A stretch of 64,000 bases of DNA from Methylobacterium phyllostachyos (GTDB lineage: Bacteria; Pseudomonadota; Alphaproteobacteria; Rhizobiales; Beijerinckiaceae). The first letter of the stretch is position 1. Every line of letters begins with the position of its first letter. Below are positions 54,590 through 62,772 of this stretch, in pieces. Under the pieces are notes generated by a model, which worked only from the letters and a program-made list of their open reading frames with translations, was not told the DNA's origin and searched no databases. A program made the position numbers and the translations under genes. The stretch is from assembly GCF_900103445.1 (NCBI RefSeq), contig NZ_FNHS01000008.1, positions 62,001 to 126,000 of the forward strand, read 5' to 3'.

Positions 54590-54663
54590 GGCCGCTGCGC
54601 GATCCCGCCCCCCTGCGGGCTCGCGGAGTTACAGATCGTCGTCGGACAGGGCTGGCGGGAACC

Positions 54664-54850
54664 GCGCGTCTCCCTCCCCCCTCTGCGGGGGAGGGTGGCC
54701 CCTGCGTCAGCAGGGGTCGGGAGAGGGGGACCCGGGTTCCGGATGTGGCGCGACTGTCATGACAGCCAGCGTCCTATTCTGCACCGTCGCTCCCCTCTCC
54801 CGACCCGCTTCGCGGGCCACCCTCCCCCGCAATGGGGGGAGGGAGACAAG
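54664..54850 (-). repeat. Palindromic repeat element, copy 1
   Basis: A composite of two inverted arms: GCGTCTCCCTCCCCCCTCTG at the left, with CGGGAGAGGGG after it, and the complementary CCCCTCTCCCG and GGGGAGGGAGACAAG at the right. The core contains CTGCACCGTCGCTCCCCTC. A second copy, inverted relative to this one, is at 57601-57785. It resembles a REP/BIME-like intergenic element; the arrangement is not an insertion sequence. Confidence 0.8.
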
Positions 54851-54867
54851 CGGCCCCCTCCCCGCTC

Positions 54868-55671
54868 TCACCCTTCCGCAAAGAAATCCGGATCGGTGCG
54901 CGCCAGCATGCGCTTGAACGCGGCCCACTCGTTGTCGGGCGCGCCCTGGAGTACGACGCGGTCGTAGCCGGCGGCGTATTGCCCGGCGGTCTTGGTGGCG
55001 ACGGCGGCCGAGGGCCGGGTCACCGGTGCGCCCGCGGCCTGGATCGCGAGCTGCGCCCGGCACGAGCGCTCCATGTTGTGCATCAGCCGGAACGCCTCGC
55101 CGACGGTGCGTCCGCAGGTCAGCAGCCCGTGGTTGCGCAGGACCATGACGGGCTTGTCGCCGAGATCGGCCACGAGGCGCTGGCGCTCGTCGAGGTCGAG
55201 GGCGATGCCCTCATAGGCGTGGTAGGCGAGGCGGCCGGTGAACTGCATCGACCACTGGTTCAGGGGCAACAGCCCCTCCTCCTGGCAGGAGACCGCGACG
55301 CCCGCCACCGTGTGGGTGTGGAGCACGCAGACCGCGTCGTGGCGGGCGGCGTGGATGGCGCTGTGAATCGTGAACCCGGCCGGGTTGATGCCGAGCCCCA
55401 TCGGATCCTCGATCACCCGCCCGTCGATATCGACGGTGACGAGGTTTTGGGGCGTCACCTCCTCGAAGCGCATCCCGTAGGGGTTGATGAGGAACCGGTG
55501 CCCGCCCCCCGGCAGCCGCGCCGAGATGTGGGTGTAGATGCTGTCGTCGAGCCCCAGCCGGTGGATCAGCCGGTAGGCGGCCGCGAGATCGACCCGCATG
55601 GTTTGGATCTCGGCGGCGAGGTCGGATTTTTTGTGATCGTCCGCGACGAGGGCGGGTGAGGCGGCGTTCAT
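54868..55671 (-). CDS. Class II aldolase/adducin family protein
   Basis: A 267-residue protein from the ATG at 55671 (MNAASPALVADDHKKSDLAA). The zinc-binding histidines are H118 and H120 in VCVLHTHTVAG and H181 in VLRNHGLLTCG. The phrase RLGLDDSIYTHISARLPGGG fits the family's N-terminus. The group includes fuculose-phosphate aldolases, decarboxylases and uncharacterised adducin-like proteins; the substrate is not predictable here. The open frame continues upstream to 55965, but those residues look non-coding. It sits between a repeat element and the low-GC patch. Confidence 0.9.
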   Translation of the reverse strand: MNAASPALVADDHKKSDLAAEIQTMRVDLAAAYRLIHRLGLDDSIYTHISARLPGGGHRFLINPYGMRFEEVTPQNLVTVDIDGRVIEDPMGLGINPAGFTIHSAIHAARHDAVCVLHTHTVAGVAVSCQEEGLLPLNQWSMQFTGRLAYHAYEGIALDLDERQRLVADLGDKPVMVLRNHGLLTCGRTVGEAFRLMHNMERSCRAQLAIQAAGAPVTRPSAAVATKTAGQYAAGYDRVVLQGAPDNEWAAFKRMLARTDPDFFAEG

Positions 55672-56002
55672 GCGACGGCTCCCTGAATGGGGCTTGGGAT
55701 CGCGAGGCGACGCGGGCGGTCCCGGGGGGGGCCGGCCGGACGGCGTACAGAGGGGTTTGCAATCGAGACAGCCAGAGAGTGTACTAGACGGAGGCGTTCG
55801 GCAATACACAGCGCATGGGAAGGCGCTAACAGAAAGAAAAACGGCAGGCACAGCCGGCCAACAGATCGCATCTTGTATAATCGCGGGAATGTGGAAGAGG
55901 ACGCCAGCGCTTGGTGAGATTATTACCGTGCACACATGGTTATATATATCGGGCCTTTTTCTCAAATCTTTGTAAAATGAGGTATTTTACTCGACTTACG
56001 CA
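55672..56002. other. Promoter region of the aldolase gene and start of the low-GC patch
   Basis: GC content falls sharply from about 55790 rightward. No gene, RNA or repeat was recognised. The boundary suggests that an insertion begins near here. Confidence 0.4.
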
Positions 56003-56242
56003 TTAGAAATTATAATCAAGAGGTAAAAAATCTAGACCCCAGGCACTCAACTCTACCTCAATAAAGTTTAGCTGCGCGGCTGTCCAGCCCACAGTTTCAG
56101 TGGGTCGAGGAATAAAGAAGCTAAAGTTCCTCGTCCTGTGCGTAAATAGCATGGACACCGGGGTGCTCCCGGTGTCCTGGTATTCACAGTCTTGCTGTAG
56201 CAGGCGCACTTTAATTGCACGCTCGAAAGTATAGCGGTTCAT
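56003..56242 (-). CDS. Small protein, possible HicA-like partner (weak)
   Basis: A 79-residue protein starting at the ATG at 56242, overlapping the upstream gene by four bases (ATGA). Its composition (MNRYTFERAIKVRLLQQDCE, then MLFTHRTRNFSFFIPRPTET and IEVELSAWGLDFLP) and lower-GC codon use differ from the surroundings. A run of hydrophobic residues followed by IPRP recalls the strand before the catalytic region of HicA-type mRNA interferases, but the GSHH-type His motif of HicA is not evident. Function is therefore unknown. Confidence 0.5.
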   Translation of the reverse strand: MNRYTFERAIKVRLLQQDCEYQDTGSTPVSMLFTHRTRNFSFFIPRPTETVGWTAAQLNFIEVELSAWGLDFLPLDYNF

Positions 56243-56541
56243 GCCGCCTTTCTATGCCAGTCCACCTCGCTCTTCAAGCGAGGCCGGACATGCGGATTAG
56301 TCGGTTTTGGAACCGAAGCTACCAACGCCGCAAATTCCTCAAACGTGACTAGTGATTCCACCTCTGTCTCTATGTCATGGTTGAGTTTGAGCAGGGTTTT
56401 CAGCTGGATGGCCGTTTCCTCGAAGGCCGTCTTTAAATCCTGGTGTCCAACTAGAAGACCACAGGCGAACTTATCGTCCGATGTAAACATATGCGCGCCA
56501 TCCACGAACGCATAGTCGACCGTAATAACTTCGTCGGCCAT
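56239..56541 (-). CDS. Small protein, possible HicB/DUF1902-like antitoxin (weak)
   Basis: A 100-residue protein from the ATG at 56541, which has a good GGGAGAG site seven bases upstream. Residues of about 5-55 (ITVDYAFVDGAHMFTSDDKF followed by GLLVGHQDLKTAFEETAIQL and KTLLKLN) resemble the beta-beta-alpha pattern of HicB/DUF1902 partners: SDD, then GL, then an L-rich helix ending in LLxLN. The basic tail RPRLKSEVDWHRKAA could bind nucleic acid. The overlapping downstream gene makes a two-gene cassette, as in toxin-antitoxin pairs. The resemblance is by eye only. Confidence 0.5.
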   Translation of the reverse strand: MADEVITVDYAFVDGAHMFTSDDKFACGLLVGHQDLKTAFEETAIQLKTLLKLNHDIETEVESLVTFEEFAALVASVPKPTNPHVRPRLKSEVDWHRKAA

Positions 56542-56695
56542 AACGTACTCTCCCATATACTCACCGCGCCGAGCGCGAAGTGATCCTTTCGTCTGTTCGC
56601 TCAGGTCGGCAGGCACGTGCGCCCATGAGCAAGACATGACAAAAATGCATCCTTAAGATGCGCCGCCTGCCTGAGCTGATATGGGTTCCCTGAGG

Positions 56696-56747
56696 CTCAC
56701 TTACCATCGACAAGCTCGCGAAGCCTCGCTTGTCGATGGTAAGTGAG
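56696..56747. repeat. Perfect 20-bp inverted repeat
   Basis: CTCACTTACCATCGACAAGC (56696-56715) and its exact complement GCTTGTCGATGGTAAGTGAG (56728-56747) are separated by 12 bases. There is no T run, so it is not a typical terminator. It lies about 155 bases upstream of the two-gene cassette in the low-GC patch and could be a recombination site, an end of a mobile unit or a regulator site. Confidence 0.9.
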
Positions 56748-57600
56748 ACCTACAGCGTGCTGTGGAAAGCGTGTCAAGATGGCCTTTGCGCTCGTTGACA
56801 AATAGGAAAAAATCTGATACGCCGCACGCGGCTATATGACACGAGCGCCGCATCAGGCGATGCGGTGATCCCAATAAAAATTGGGGACTAGGATTTTTGC
56901 TCGGCCAATATAGATGATTATTGGCCTGTTAGTGGTTGTTTGGTGCTGTCAGTTTGCTGATTGGTGAGTCGTTTGCCTGCCGTGCCCTCTGGCGAAACGG
57001 TAAAAGAAGCTTGGCGCTTTGTCGTCACCACGTCCACTTCATGATCTGGGACGCTGTCTACCCGCGCCTGACTTGACAAAATTCCTAATCCATGCTCCAA
57101 GTCTCTCACCCCGCCGCGACGCGTCGTGAGACGCTTCGGGGCGTCGGTCCGGTCAGCCGCCGGGCCGGCGGCGGTGGGGCGGTGCCCGCGTCTGCCGTCG
57201 GCTGCGGCAGCCCCGGGCGCGGGAGCTCGACACCCCCCGGCTCGGGCTGGGCGGCGGCCGGCGGAGGAAATGCCCCGGTCGTTCAGGCCAGAGGCCGACC
57301 CTGTCCTGGGCGGTGCGGCGGTTAGACGGCGCCCTCCACGACGAGAGGGCGTGCGACGAAGGCTCGCTCGGAAGCCGCCGGGGTGCCGCAGGGCAACCCG
57401 GAGGACTTAGCGTCTGCGAGCCCCCCGCGTGACGGACACCGGATGCAGGATCGGACGCGGGGTCGAGACCGGCCCCGGCGTCCGCGGGACGCCGGGAAGC
57501 CGGCTTTAGCAACGTTGCGTTCGGGCTTCGCGGCGTCCCGCGTCACCCCGGAAGCAGGTTCGGCCATGTTCCCGGCGGCACGCCGCGCGGGGCCGCGCCC
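56748..57600. other. No recognised gene; low-GC patch then GC-rich spacer
   Basis: 56748-57090 is still lower in GC and contains one 63-codon frame on the minus strand (56918-57109) without recognisable features. From about 57110 composition returns to high GC. No tRNA, integrase or transposase remnant was found. Confidence 0.4.
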
Positions 57601-57785
57601 GCGCGTCTCCCTCCCCCCTCTGCGGGGGAGGGTGGCCCCCAGAGGGGGTCGGGAGAGGGGAGCGACGGTGCAGGATGAAGCTCTGCCCTGTGTGAAGGCT
57701 GCGCCCTGTTCGGAAGCGGGGTTCCCCTCTCCCGACCCGGCCTGACGGCCGGCCCACCCTCCCCCGCAGAGGGGGGAGGGAGACC
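57601..57785 (+). repeat. Palindromic repeat element, copy 2
   Basis: Same composite element as at 54664-54850 but in the opposite orientation: GCGTCTCCCTCCCCCCTCTG at the left, GGGAGAGGGGAGCGACGGTG after it, then CCCCTCTCCCGACCCGG and GGGGGGAGGGAGACC at the right. GGAGCGACGGTGCAG here matches the reverse complement of the core of copy 1. The middle (about 57670-57720) diverges between copies. Confidence 0.8.
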
Positions 57786-57806
57786 CGCGGAGCCGCGGCC
57801 CACCCC

Positions 57807-59090
57807 CTACCCCGCCAGAACCGCCTCGATGCCGGCGCCGAGCGCCAGGAGGCGGCGGTCCTGCCCGTTCCGGGCGAGGAGCATCAGCCCCGCCGGCCGG
57901 GCGAGATCCGGCATCGGCAACGACAGGCCGGTCAGGTCAAAAAAATTGCCGAAGGCCGTGTTGCGCAGCATCAGCCGGTTGGCCGCCAGGAAGGCCGCAT
58001 CGTCGGCCTCCAGCGGGGCGGTGAGTGGCGCCGTCGTGGCGGTCGCCGGCAGCGCCAGCAGGTCGAGGGGCGCGAGCCGGGCGTCGAGGGAAGCGATCAG
58101 CGCGGCGCGGCGGCGCAGCGTCCGGATGTAGCGCGTCGCCGGGGCCGCCCGGCCGGCCAGGATCCGGCGGTGGACCCGCGGGTCGTAGCGGTCGGCTTGC
58201 GCGTCGAGCCAGTCGGCGTGGATCGCGGCGGCCTCGATCGCCGCCAGCGACCCGTCCGGCAATGCCGCGTCCATGGCGGCGAGCAGATCGTCGATCGGGT
58301 GGTCGATCACCCGGGCGCCCGCCGCCGAGAGCTGCGCCAGCGCCCGCTCGAACGCCTCGGCGACCATCGGCTCGGTCTCGGTGAACAGCAGGCCCCGGGG
58401 CACGCCGATCCGCAGGCCCGCGACCGGGAGGGCGTCGAGGGGCGCGGGCTCTTCGCCCGCCATCACGGCATCGGCGGCGGCGCACTCGGCCACGGTCCGG
58501 GCGAGCGGCCCGAGGGAATCGAGGGCGTAGGAGAGCGGGAAGGCGCCGGCCAGGGGCACCCGCCGGGCGGTCGGCTTGAACCCGACCACACCGTTGAGGG
58601 AGGCCGGGATCCGCACCGAGCCGCCGGTGTCGGAGCCGATCGAGACGTCGCTCGTCCCCTGCCCCACCGAGACCCCGGCCCCGGCGGACGAGCCCCCCGG
58701 GATACGGGCCGGATCGGCGGCGTTGCCGGGGGCGCCGTAATGCGGGTTGAGCCCGAGGCCCGAGAAGGCGAATTCCGACATGTTGGTCTTGCCGAGGATC
58801 ACCGCCCCGGCCCGGCGCAGGCGGGCGACCACCGGGGCGTCGGCCGAAGCCGGGGGCGCCCCCGCGAGCAGGACCGAGCCGGCCGTGGTGGTCTCGCCCG
58901 CCACGTCGAACAGGTCCTTGATCGAGACGATCGCGCCGTCGAGCGGCCCGAGGGAGAGCCCGTCCCGGCGGCGGGCATCGGCCGCGTCCGCCGCCGCCCG
59001 GGCGGAGTCCGGGTAGAGGCGGGTGAACACCGCCGGGTCCCCCGCCCGGATCCGCTCCAGACGCTCCTCGACCGTATCGCGTACGCTCAT
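57807..59090 (-). CDS. Amidase-signature hydrolase
   Basis: A 427-residue protein from the ATG at 59090, which has GAGG five bases upstream. The catalytic triad is visible: Lys in VSIKDLFDV (K58), cis-Ser in [11 protein letters not shown] (S135) and the nucleophile in [13 protein letters not shown] (S158). The family cleaves amide bonds in the cytoplasm. It lacks GatB/GatC neighbours, so it is not the tRNA amidotransferase subunit. It follows the SDR gene by 51 bases on the same strand, suggesting a two-step catabolic pair. Substrate unknown. Confidence 0.92.
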   Translation of the reverse strand: MSVRDTVEERLERIRAGDPAVFTRLYPDSARAAADAADARRRDGLSLGPLDGAIVSIKDLFDVAGETTTAGSVLLAGAPPASADAPVVARLRRAGAVILGKTNMSEFAFSGLGLNPHYGAPGNAADPARIPGGSSAGAGVSVGQGTSDVSIGSDTGGSVRIPASLNGVVGFKPTARRVPLAGAFPLSYALDSLGPLARTVAECAAADAVMAGEEPAPLDALPVAGLRIGVPRGLLFTETEPMVAEAFERALAQLSAAGARVIDHPIDDLLAAMDAALPDGSLAAIEAAAIHADWLDAQADRYDPRVHRRILAGRAAPATRYIRTLRRRAALIASLDARLAPLDLLALPATATTAPLTAPLEADDAAFLAANRLMLRNTAFGNFFDLTGLSLPMPDLARPAGLMLLARNGQDRRLLALGAGIEAVLAG

Positions 59091-59141
59091 GGTCCTCACC
59101 GCATGCTGTCCCGGCGCGCCCCTGCAAGCCGGGGGCCGGTC

Positions 59142-59921
59142 TCAGAGCGTGCCCGGGTAGGCGCCACCATCCATCAGCAGGTTCTGGCCGGTGATGTACC
59201 CGGCGTGGCGGCTGCACAGGAACGCGCAGGCCGCCCCGAACTCGTCGGGATCGCCGAACCGGCCCGCCGGATTCTCCCGGGCGCGGGCTTCGAGGAACGC
59301 CTCCACGCTGAGGCCGGCCTTGGCGGCGAGCGCCCCGGCATTGCCGCGAATCCGGTCGGTGTCGAAGGGGCCGGGCAGCAGGCCGTTGATCGTCACCCCG
59401 TGCCGGACGGTCTGCCGGGCGAGGCCTGCCACGAAGCCGGTCAGCCCGGCACGGGCGCCGTTCGACAGGCCGAGATGGGCGATCGGCGCCTTCACGGCCG
59501 CCGAGGTGATGTTGACGATCCGGCCGAACTTCCGGTCGATCATCCCGTCGACGGTGGCCTTGATGAGCGCGATCGGCGCCAGCATGTTGGCGTCGAGCGC
59601 CCGGATCCAGGCGTCCCGGTCCCAGTCGCGAAAATCGCCGGGGGGCGGGCCGCCGGCGTTGTTGACCAGGATGTCGGGCTCCGGGCAGGCGGCCAGCGCC
59701 GCGGCCTGGCCGGCCTCGGTGGCGATGTCGCCGACGGCGGTGGTGACGGTGGCGCCGGTCTCCCGGCGGATCTCCTCCGCGGTCCGCTCCAGGGTCTCCG
59801 CGTTGCGGCCGGTGATCGTCACCGCGACGCCCTCCCGGGCGAGCGCCAGGGCGCAGCCCCGGCCCAGCCCCTTGCTCGCCGCGCAGACGAGCGCCCGGCG
59901 CCCGCTCAAGCCGAGATCCAT
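59142..59921 (-). CDS. SDR-family oxidoreductase with altered active site
   Basis: A 259-residue Rossmann protein: AASKGLGRGCALALAREG (cofactor binding, about 14-31), DILVNNAGGPPPGDF and INGLLPGPFDTDRI. AGGGAGG precedes the ATG at 59921. S140 of the catalytic set is present, but the Tyr and Lys of the usual YxxxK are Ser153 and Arg157 (HLGLSNGARAGLTG). A branch of FabG-like SDRs has this LSN-xx-R form, so it is a known variant rather than a sequencing error. The reaction catalysed is uncertain. It probably heads an operon with the amidase. Confidence 0.92.
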   Translation of the reverse strand: MDLGLSGRRALVCAASKGLGRGCALALAREGVAVTITGRNAETLERTAEEIRRETGATVTTAVGDIATEAGQAAALAACPEPDILVNNAGGPPPGDFRDWDRDAWIRALDANMLAPIALIKATVDGMIDRKFGRIVNITSAAVKAPIAHLGLSNGARAGLTGFVAGLARQTVRHGVTINGLLPGPFDTDRIRGNAGALAAKAGLSVEAFLEARARENPAGRFGDPDEFGAACAFLCSRHAGYITGQNLLMDGGAYPGTL

Positions 59922-60007
59922 CGTGAAGCCTCCCTGAGTCGGCCCCCTTGGCGGGGCGTCCCCGGAGTCATAGCGCGCGGCGGGGTGCTCCCGAAACCCG
60001 CCCGCGC

Positions 60008-60304
60008 TCAGGCGCAGGCGCGCAAGCCCGACCGCTCGGCCTCCTGGCGGGCGAGACTCAGGACGCGGCGGCGCGCCTGACCGTCGTCGATCGCCAGCCA
60101 GTGGCGCACCAGGGTCAGGAGCTCGCCGGCATCCGTGTCCAGGGAGGCCGTGTCCGGCGTCGCATCGGTGAAGAAGGCCTCGACCGGCAGATCGAGTTCG
60201 CGGGCGAGGCGCTCGAGCATGGCGCTCCGTCGGACCGTCGGGCGCTGCCGTGCGGATCTGCCGGGCTGCGGTCGAGCCGGAGTCACGATCGTGAGCTGGG
60301 TCAT
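60008..60304 (-). CDS. Small protein with an XRE-like C-terminal segment
   Basis: A 98-residue protein from the ATG at 60304 (MTQLTIVTPARPQPGRSARQ). RRSAMLERLARELDLPVEAF in the middle matches the last helices and tail of XRE-type domains (ELDLPVEAFF). The ending LLTLVRHWLAIDDGQARRRV with LSLARQEAERSG is a helical tail seen in Methylobacterium-type small regulators. It appears too short for a full helix-turn-helix, so it may be a truncated regulator or a protein interacting with one. Codon use fits a real gene. Confidence 0.6.
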   Translation of the reverse strand: MTQLTIVTPARPQPGRSARQRPTVRRSAMLERLARELDLPVEAFFTDATPDTASLDTDAGELLTLVRHWLAIDDGQARRRVLSLARQEAERSGLRACA

Positions 60305-60368
60305 ACCCCGCGAAACCGGCAACGGCCTCTCGGAGTTCTCGCCCCCTGGCGACAGGGTGAAAACGGGC

Positions 60369-60518
60369 TTAACGGCTCCCGCCGCCCTCACCCGATGCGC
60401 GGGGCGCCGCGGGCAGGTCGGCGCCCCTCTCCCGCTCCGGGGCGACCCATTCGGCCCACAGCAGGGCCATCGCCCCGGTGAGGAGCGGAAGCGCCGCGCT
60501 GAGGACGAGGCTGAGCAT
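60369..60518 (-). CDS. Possible 49-residue single-span membrane protein
   Basis: From the ATG at 60518 the frame gives MLSLVLSAALPLLTGAMALL followed by WAEWVAPERERG and a short polar tail. One clear membrane helix near the N-terminus is the only support. It may be a real small protein or an accident of composition. Confidence 0.35.
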   Translation of the reverse strand: MLSLVLSAALPLLTGAMALLWAEWVAPERERGADLPAAPRASGEGGGSR

Positions 60519-60815
60519 CGGGGCGAACCTGCTGGACGATCTCGGGACGATCCGGAGACCCTTGCTTAAGCGGCGTATGCGTGGGCTTAAGGCGGTCGCT
60601 CGCTTTGCGGAGATCCCGGGGCCAGAGGGGGACAACTCCCATCGGCTTTCCGCCCACAGTCCCGGGCAGCCAGCTTCATCGGGCTGTTACACGGCCCGGC
60701 TAGCGTTGCATCCACGGCTCCAGACCGCCGCCGCGCCGCGCACGCCTCGCGCAGGCCGGTATCGCCGGAGCGCGCTTTCGGCGCGGCCGTCAGGGCTGGT
60801 GGGAGAAGGGCTCCG
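60519..60815. other. Intergenic, nothing recognised
   Basis: Spacer between leftward small genes and the rightward hypothetical gene. It should contain promoters for both sides. No motif is clear. Confidence 0.3.
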
Positions 60816-61070
60816 ATGACGCCGCAGTACTGCAGCGATCCGCTCGATCCGTCGGGCGCGGCGCGGGTGCTCGTCACCTACCGCGACGGCCGGCCCCTCC
60901 CGGTGATCGCGTCCGTTCTCGACGGCCGGGGGAACGACCTGCTGCCGGGCCTGTCCGAGGCCTGCATCCGGATCCTGCAACTCGAGATCGCGGTCTATTA
61001 CGGTTCCGGCGACCCCTTCGCCTGGACGCGGCACGCCGTCGACGTCGCGGCGGCTCCGGCGTTCGGTTAG
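60816..61070 (+). CDS. Hypothetical protein, 84 residues
   Basis: MTPQYCSDPLDPSGAARVLV then TYRDGRPLPVIASVLDGRGN with LSEACIRILQLEIAVYYGSG. It has coherent coding composition and mixed alpha/beta character. I recognise no family. It is followed by a leftward coiled-coil gene, so the two converge. Confidence 0.5.
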   Translation: MTPQYCSDPLDPSGAARVLVTYRDGRPLPVIASVLDGRGNDLLPGLSEACIRILQLEIAVYYGSGDPFAWTRHAVDVAAAPAFG

Positions 61071-61113
61071 GCCACGTCCCGGCCGATGGCGAGCGACGTC
61101 CGGAACGGAGGGG

Positions 61114-61575
61114 TCAGGCCAGGGTCGGTTCCTGGGTGAGGGTGCCGAACTCACTGACCATGCATTCGTGCATGCGCCGCAGCCAAGCCCGCGCCTCGGC
61201 GGTCTGGGCCTCCGCCCGCTCGATCCGCTCGGCCGCCGCGCGGACCTGCGCCTCGGCTCGCTCCGCCCGGTCCACCGCCTCGCGCAGCAGGGCCTCGGCG
61301 TGCCGGGCCCGGTCCTCGGCGGCGCGCGCGGTGGTCTCCGCCTCCCGCACCGAGCGCTGGGCCTCCCGGATCGAATCCTGGGCGTTCTTCTGCAGGCCGC
61401 GCACCCGGGCCGCGACGCCGCGCACGGCGGTCAGGGAGGCCGACCAGTCGTCGGGCTCCGGGGCCGGGCTCGGTGCAGAGCCGGAGAACAGCGCCACGAC
61501 CCGGTCGATCGGGGCGTAGCGCTCGTCAAAGGCCCCGGGCGGCGCGACGCGCGCCGCGTTGCCGGCGCCGCTCAT
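61114..61575 (-). CDS. Coiled-coil protein, second of a tandem paralogous pair
   Basis: A 153-residue protein from the ATG at 61575, overlapping the preceding gene by four bases (ATGA). A variable N-terminal 50 residues are followed by an uninterrupted Ala/Glu/Arg-rich coiled coil (about 60-130: AQDSIREAQRSVREAETTAR, AAEDRARHAEALLREAVDRA). It ends in AWLRRMHECMVSEFGTLTQE. The same WL-xR-x(4)-SEF ending is found in the upstream protein, so both derive from one ancestor. Function unknown; a structural or polar role is conceivable because of the CtrA box upstream. Confidence 0.75.
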   Translation of the reverse strand: MSGAGNAARVAPPGAFDERYAPIDRVVALFSGSAPSPAPEPDDWSASLTAVRGVAARVRGLQKNAQDSIREAQRSVREAETTARAAEDRARHAEALLREAVDRAERAEAQVRAAAERIERAEAQTAEARAWLRRMHECMVSEFGTLTQEPTLA

Positions 61576-62081
61576 GCCGCGGCCTGATCGGTCATGTCGG
61601 AGAACTCGGACAGGATCGCCTCCTGGACGCGCCCGAGCCACTCTTCCGCATGCCGTGCCCGCTCTTCGGCCGCGCGGGCGCGCGCCTCGGCCGCCTTGAC
61701 GCGCTCCTCGGCGGCGATGACCTGTGCCTCGGCGCGCATCTGGGCCTCGCGCGCCTGCATCTCCGCGATGCGGGCGCGCTCGTTGGAGGTGTGGATGTCC
61801 TCCCGAACCCGCTCGAGCACATGCTCGATGCGCTCCTCGCGCTCCCGGGCCTGGGCCTCGATCACCCGCGCCTGACGGGCTGCGGCCTGGACCCGGTGGA
61901 TCAGCCCATCCCAGTCCTGCGGCGCGGTGGACGTCGTCGGGAGCTCGACCGGCTCCTGCATCGACGAGACGACCCGCAGGACGCTGCCGAGGCTGGCCTC
62001 AGACGGAGCGCCGGGCTCCTGCTTGGCCCTGTCCGTGGGCCGGAAGCGCGGGTCGTTCAGAAGCCTCTGCAGCTCGCTCAC
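61572..62081 (-). CDS. Coiled-coil protein, first of a tandem paralogous pair
   Basis: A 169-residue protein from a GTG at 62081 with AGG five bases upstream. After a disordered N-terminal 55 residues comes a long coiled coil (about 65-150: IEAQAREREERIEHVLERVR, ARIAEMQAREAQMRAEAQVI, KAAEARARAAEERARHAEEW). It ends in WLGRVQEAILSEFSDMTDQ. No membrane segment or signal is seen. A perfect TTAA-N7-TTAA CtrA motif lies 56 bases upstream of the start, pointing to cell-cycle control. Its partner follows directly with overlapping codons. Confidence 0.78.
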   Translation of the reverse strand: MSELQRLLNDPRFRPTDRAKQEPGAPSEASLGSVLRVVSSMQEPVELPTTSTAPQDWDGLIHRVQAAARQARVIEAQAREREERIEHVLERVREDIHTSNERARIAEMQAREAQMRAEAQVIAAEERVKAAEARARAAEERARHAEEWLGRVQEAILSEFSDMTDQAAA

Positions 62082-62136
62082 GGACCTACTACTCCCTGCC
62101 GGCCGAAATCTGATCCAACTAAACTGGTAACAATGG

Positions 62137-62151
62137 TTAACGGATCGTTAA
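62137..62151 (-). promoter_or_regulatory. CtrA box upstream of the coiled-coil operon
   Basis: TTAA at 62137-62140 and TTAA at 62148-62151 are separated by exactly seven bases, the full CtrA consensus of alphaproteobacteria. It lies 56 bases ahead of the GTG start at 62081. In a genome this GC-rich, a chance occurrence is unlikely. Confidence 0.75.
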
Positions 62152-62222
62152 AACGCGCTCAGTTCGTGGGGATGTTGCCGTGGTTCGGGGTCGTCATGGG
62201 CTTTGGTGCGCGGGGCCAGGGT

Positions 62223-62511
62223 CTATCTCCGGAAGAGGTTCAACAACGGCTGGGCGTTGATCACGATCTCCAGGGCGATGAGTGGGACGACCACGATCAC
62301 CAGGCGCAGCGAGCGGTTCGTGTGAATCTGGTCGGCGAGGGCGGTGGTCGTCTCGCCGATCACCGCGCGCTTGCGGTGCCGCGTGGTCGTGCGCTCGCGC
62401 AGCTCGTCCGCGTCCTCGATCCGCGCGTCGAGGCGTTCGCGGCCCGCCGTATCGATGCGATCTGCGAGGATGCGAGCGCGGGCAACGAAGCGTTGCGGTT
62501 TGGCCCTCCGG
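62223..62511 (-). pseudogene. Probable C-terminal remnant of an RMD1/DUF155 family gene
   Basis: On the minus strand the last 95 codons before the stop read ARILADRIDTAGRERLDARI, then ALADQIHTNRSLRLVIVVVP and LIALEIVINAQPLLNLF. This resembles the end of RMD1/RMND1 (DUF155) proteins: a helical hairpin, then a basic RxLRL segment and one membrane helix containing LIxxEI. No start codon in a plausible place and no upstream coding sequence for the rest of the domain are present, so it looks like a truncated relic. Confidence 0.45.
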
Positions 62512-62772
62512 ATATCCTGGTTCCGCTGACCTCTCCACCAAACGCGCGCGGCCGGGCTGCGGGCCGCGAACAGGCGCGGCTCCGACACCCGTGTCGCCCC
62601 CGAACGCGCTCGGCCGGAGCGGAGATCCGGCCTGCCCCGTGCCCGCATTCCGCCTGGTCGCGTCGGCCAAGCCCGTGCCGGGCGGCCCGCCGAACAAGCT
62701 CGGGCGCCGCTGGTTGCCGGATCGGAGGGGGCCGTAGCCCATCCGTCGAGACATCCCATTCGCCGAGCGTTC

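Noticed and set aside
57092..57600. Several plus- and minus-strand frames of 80-120 codons
   Set aside because: They are Arg/Pro/Gly-rich, overlap one another in different frames, and have no ribosome sites or domains.
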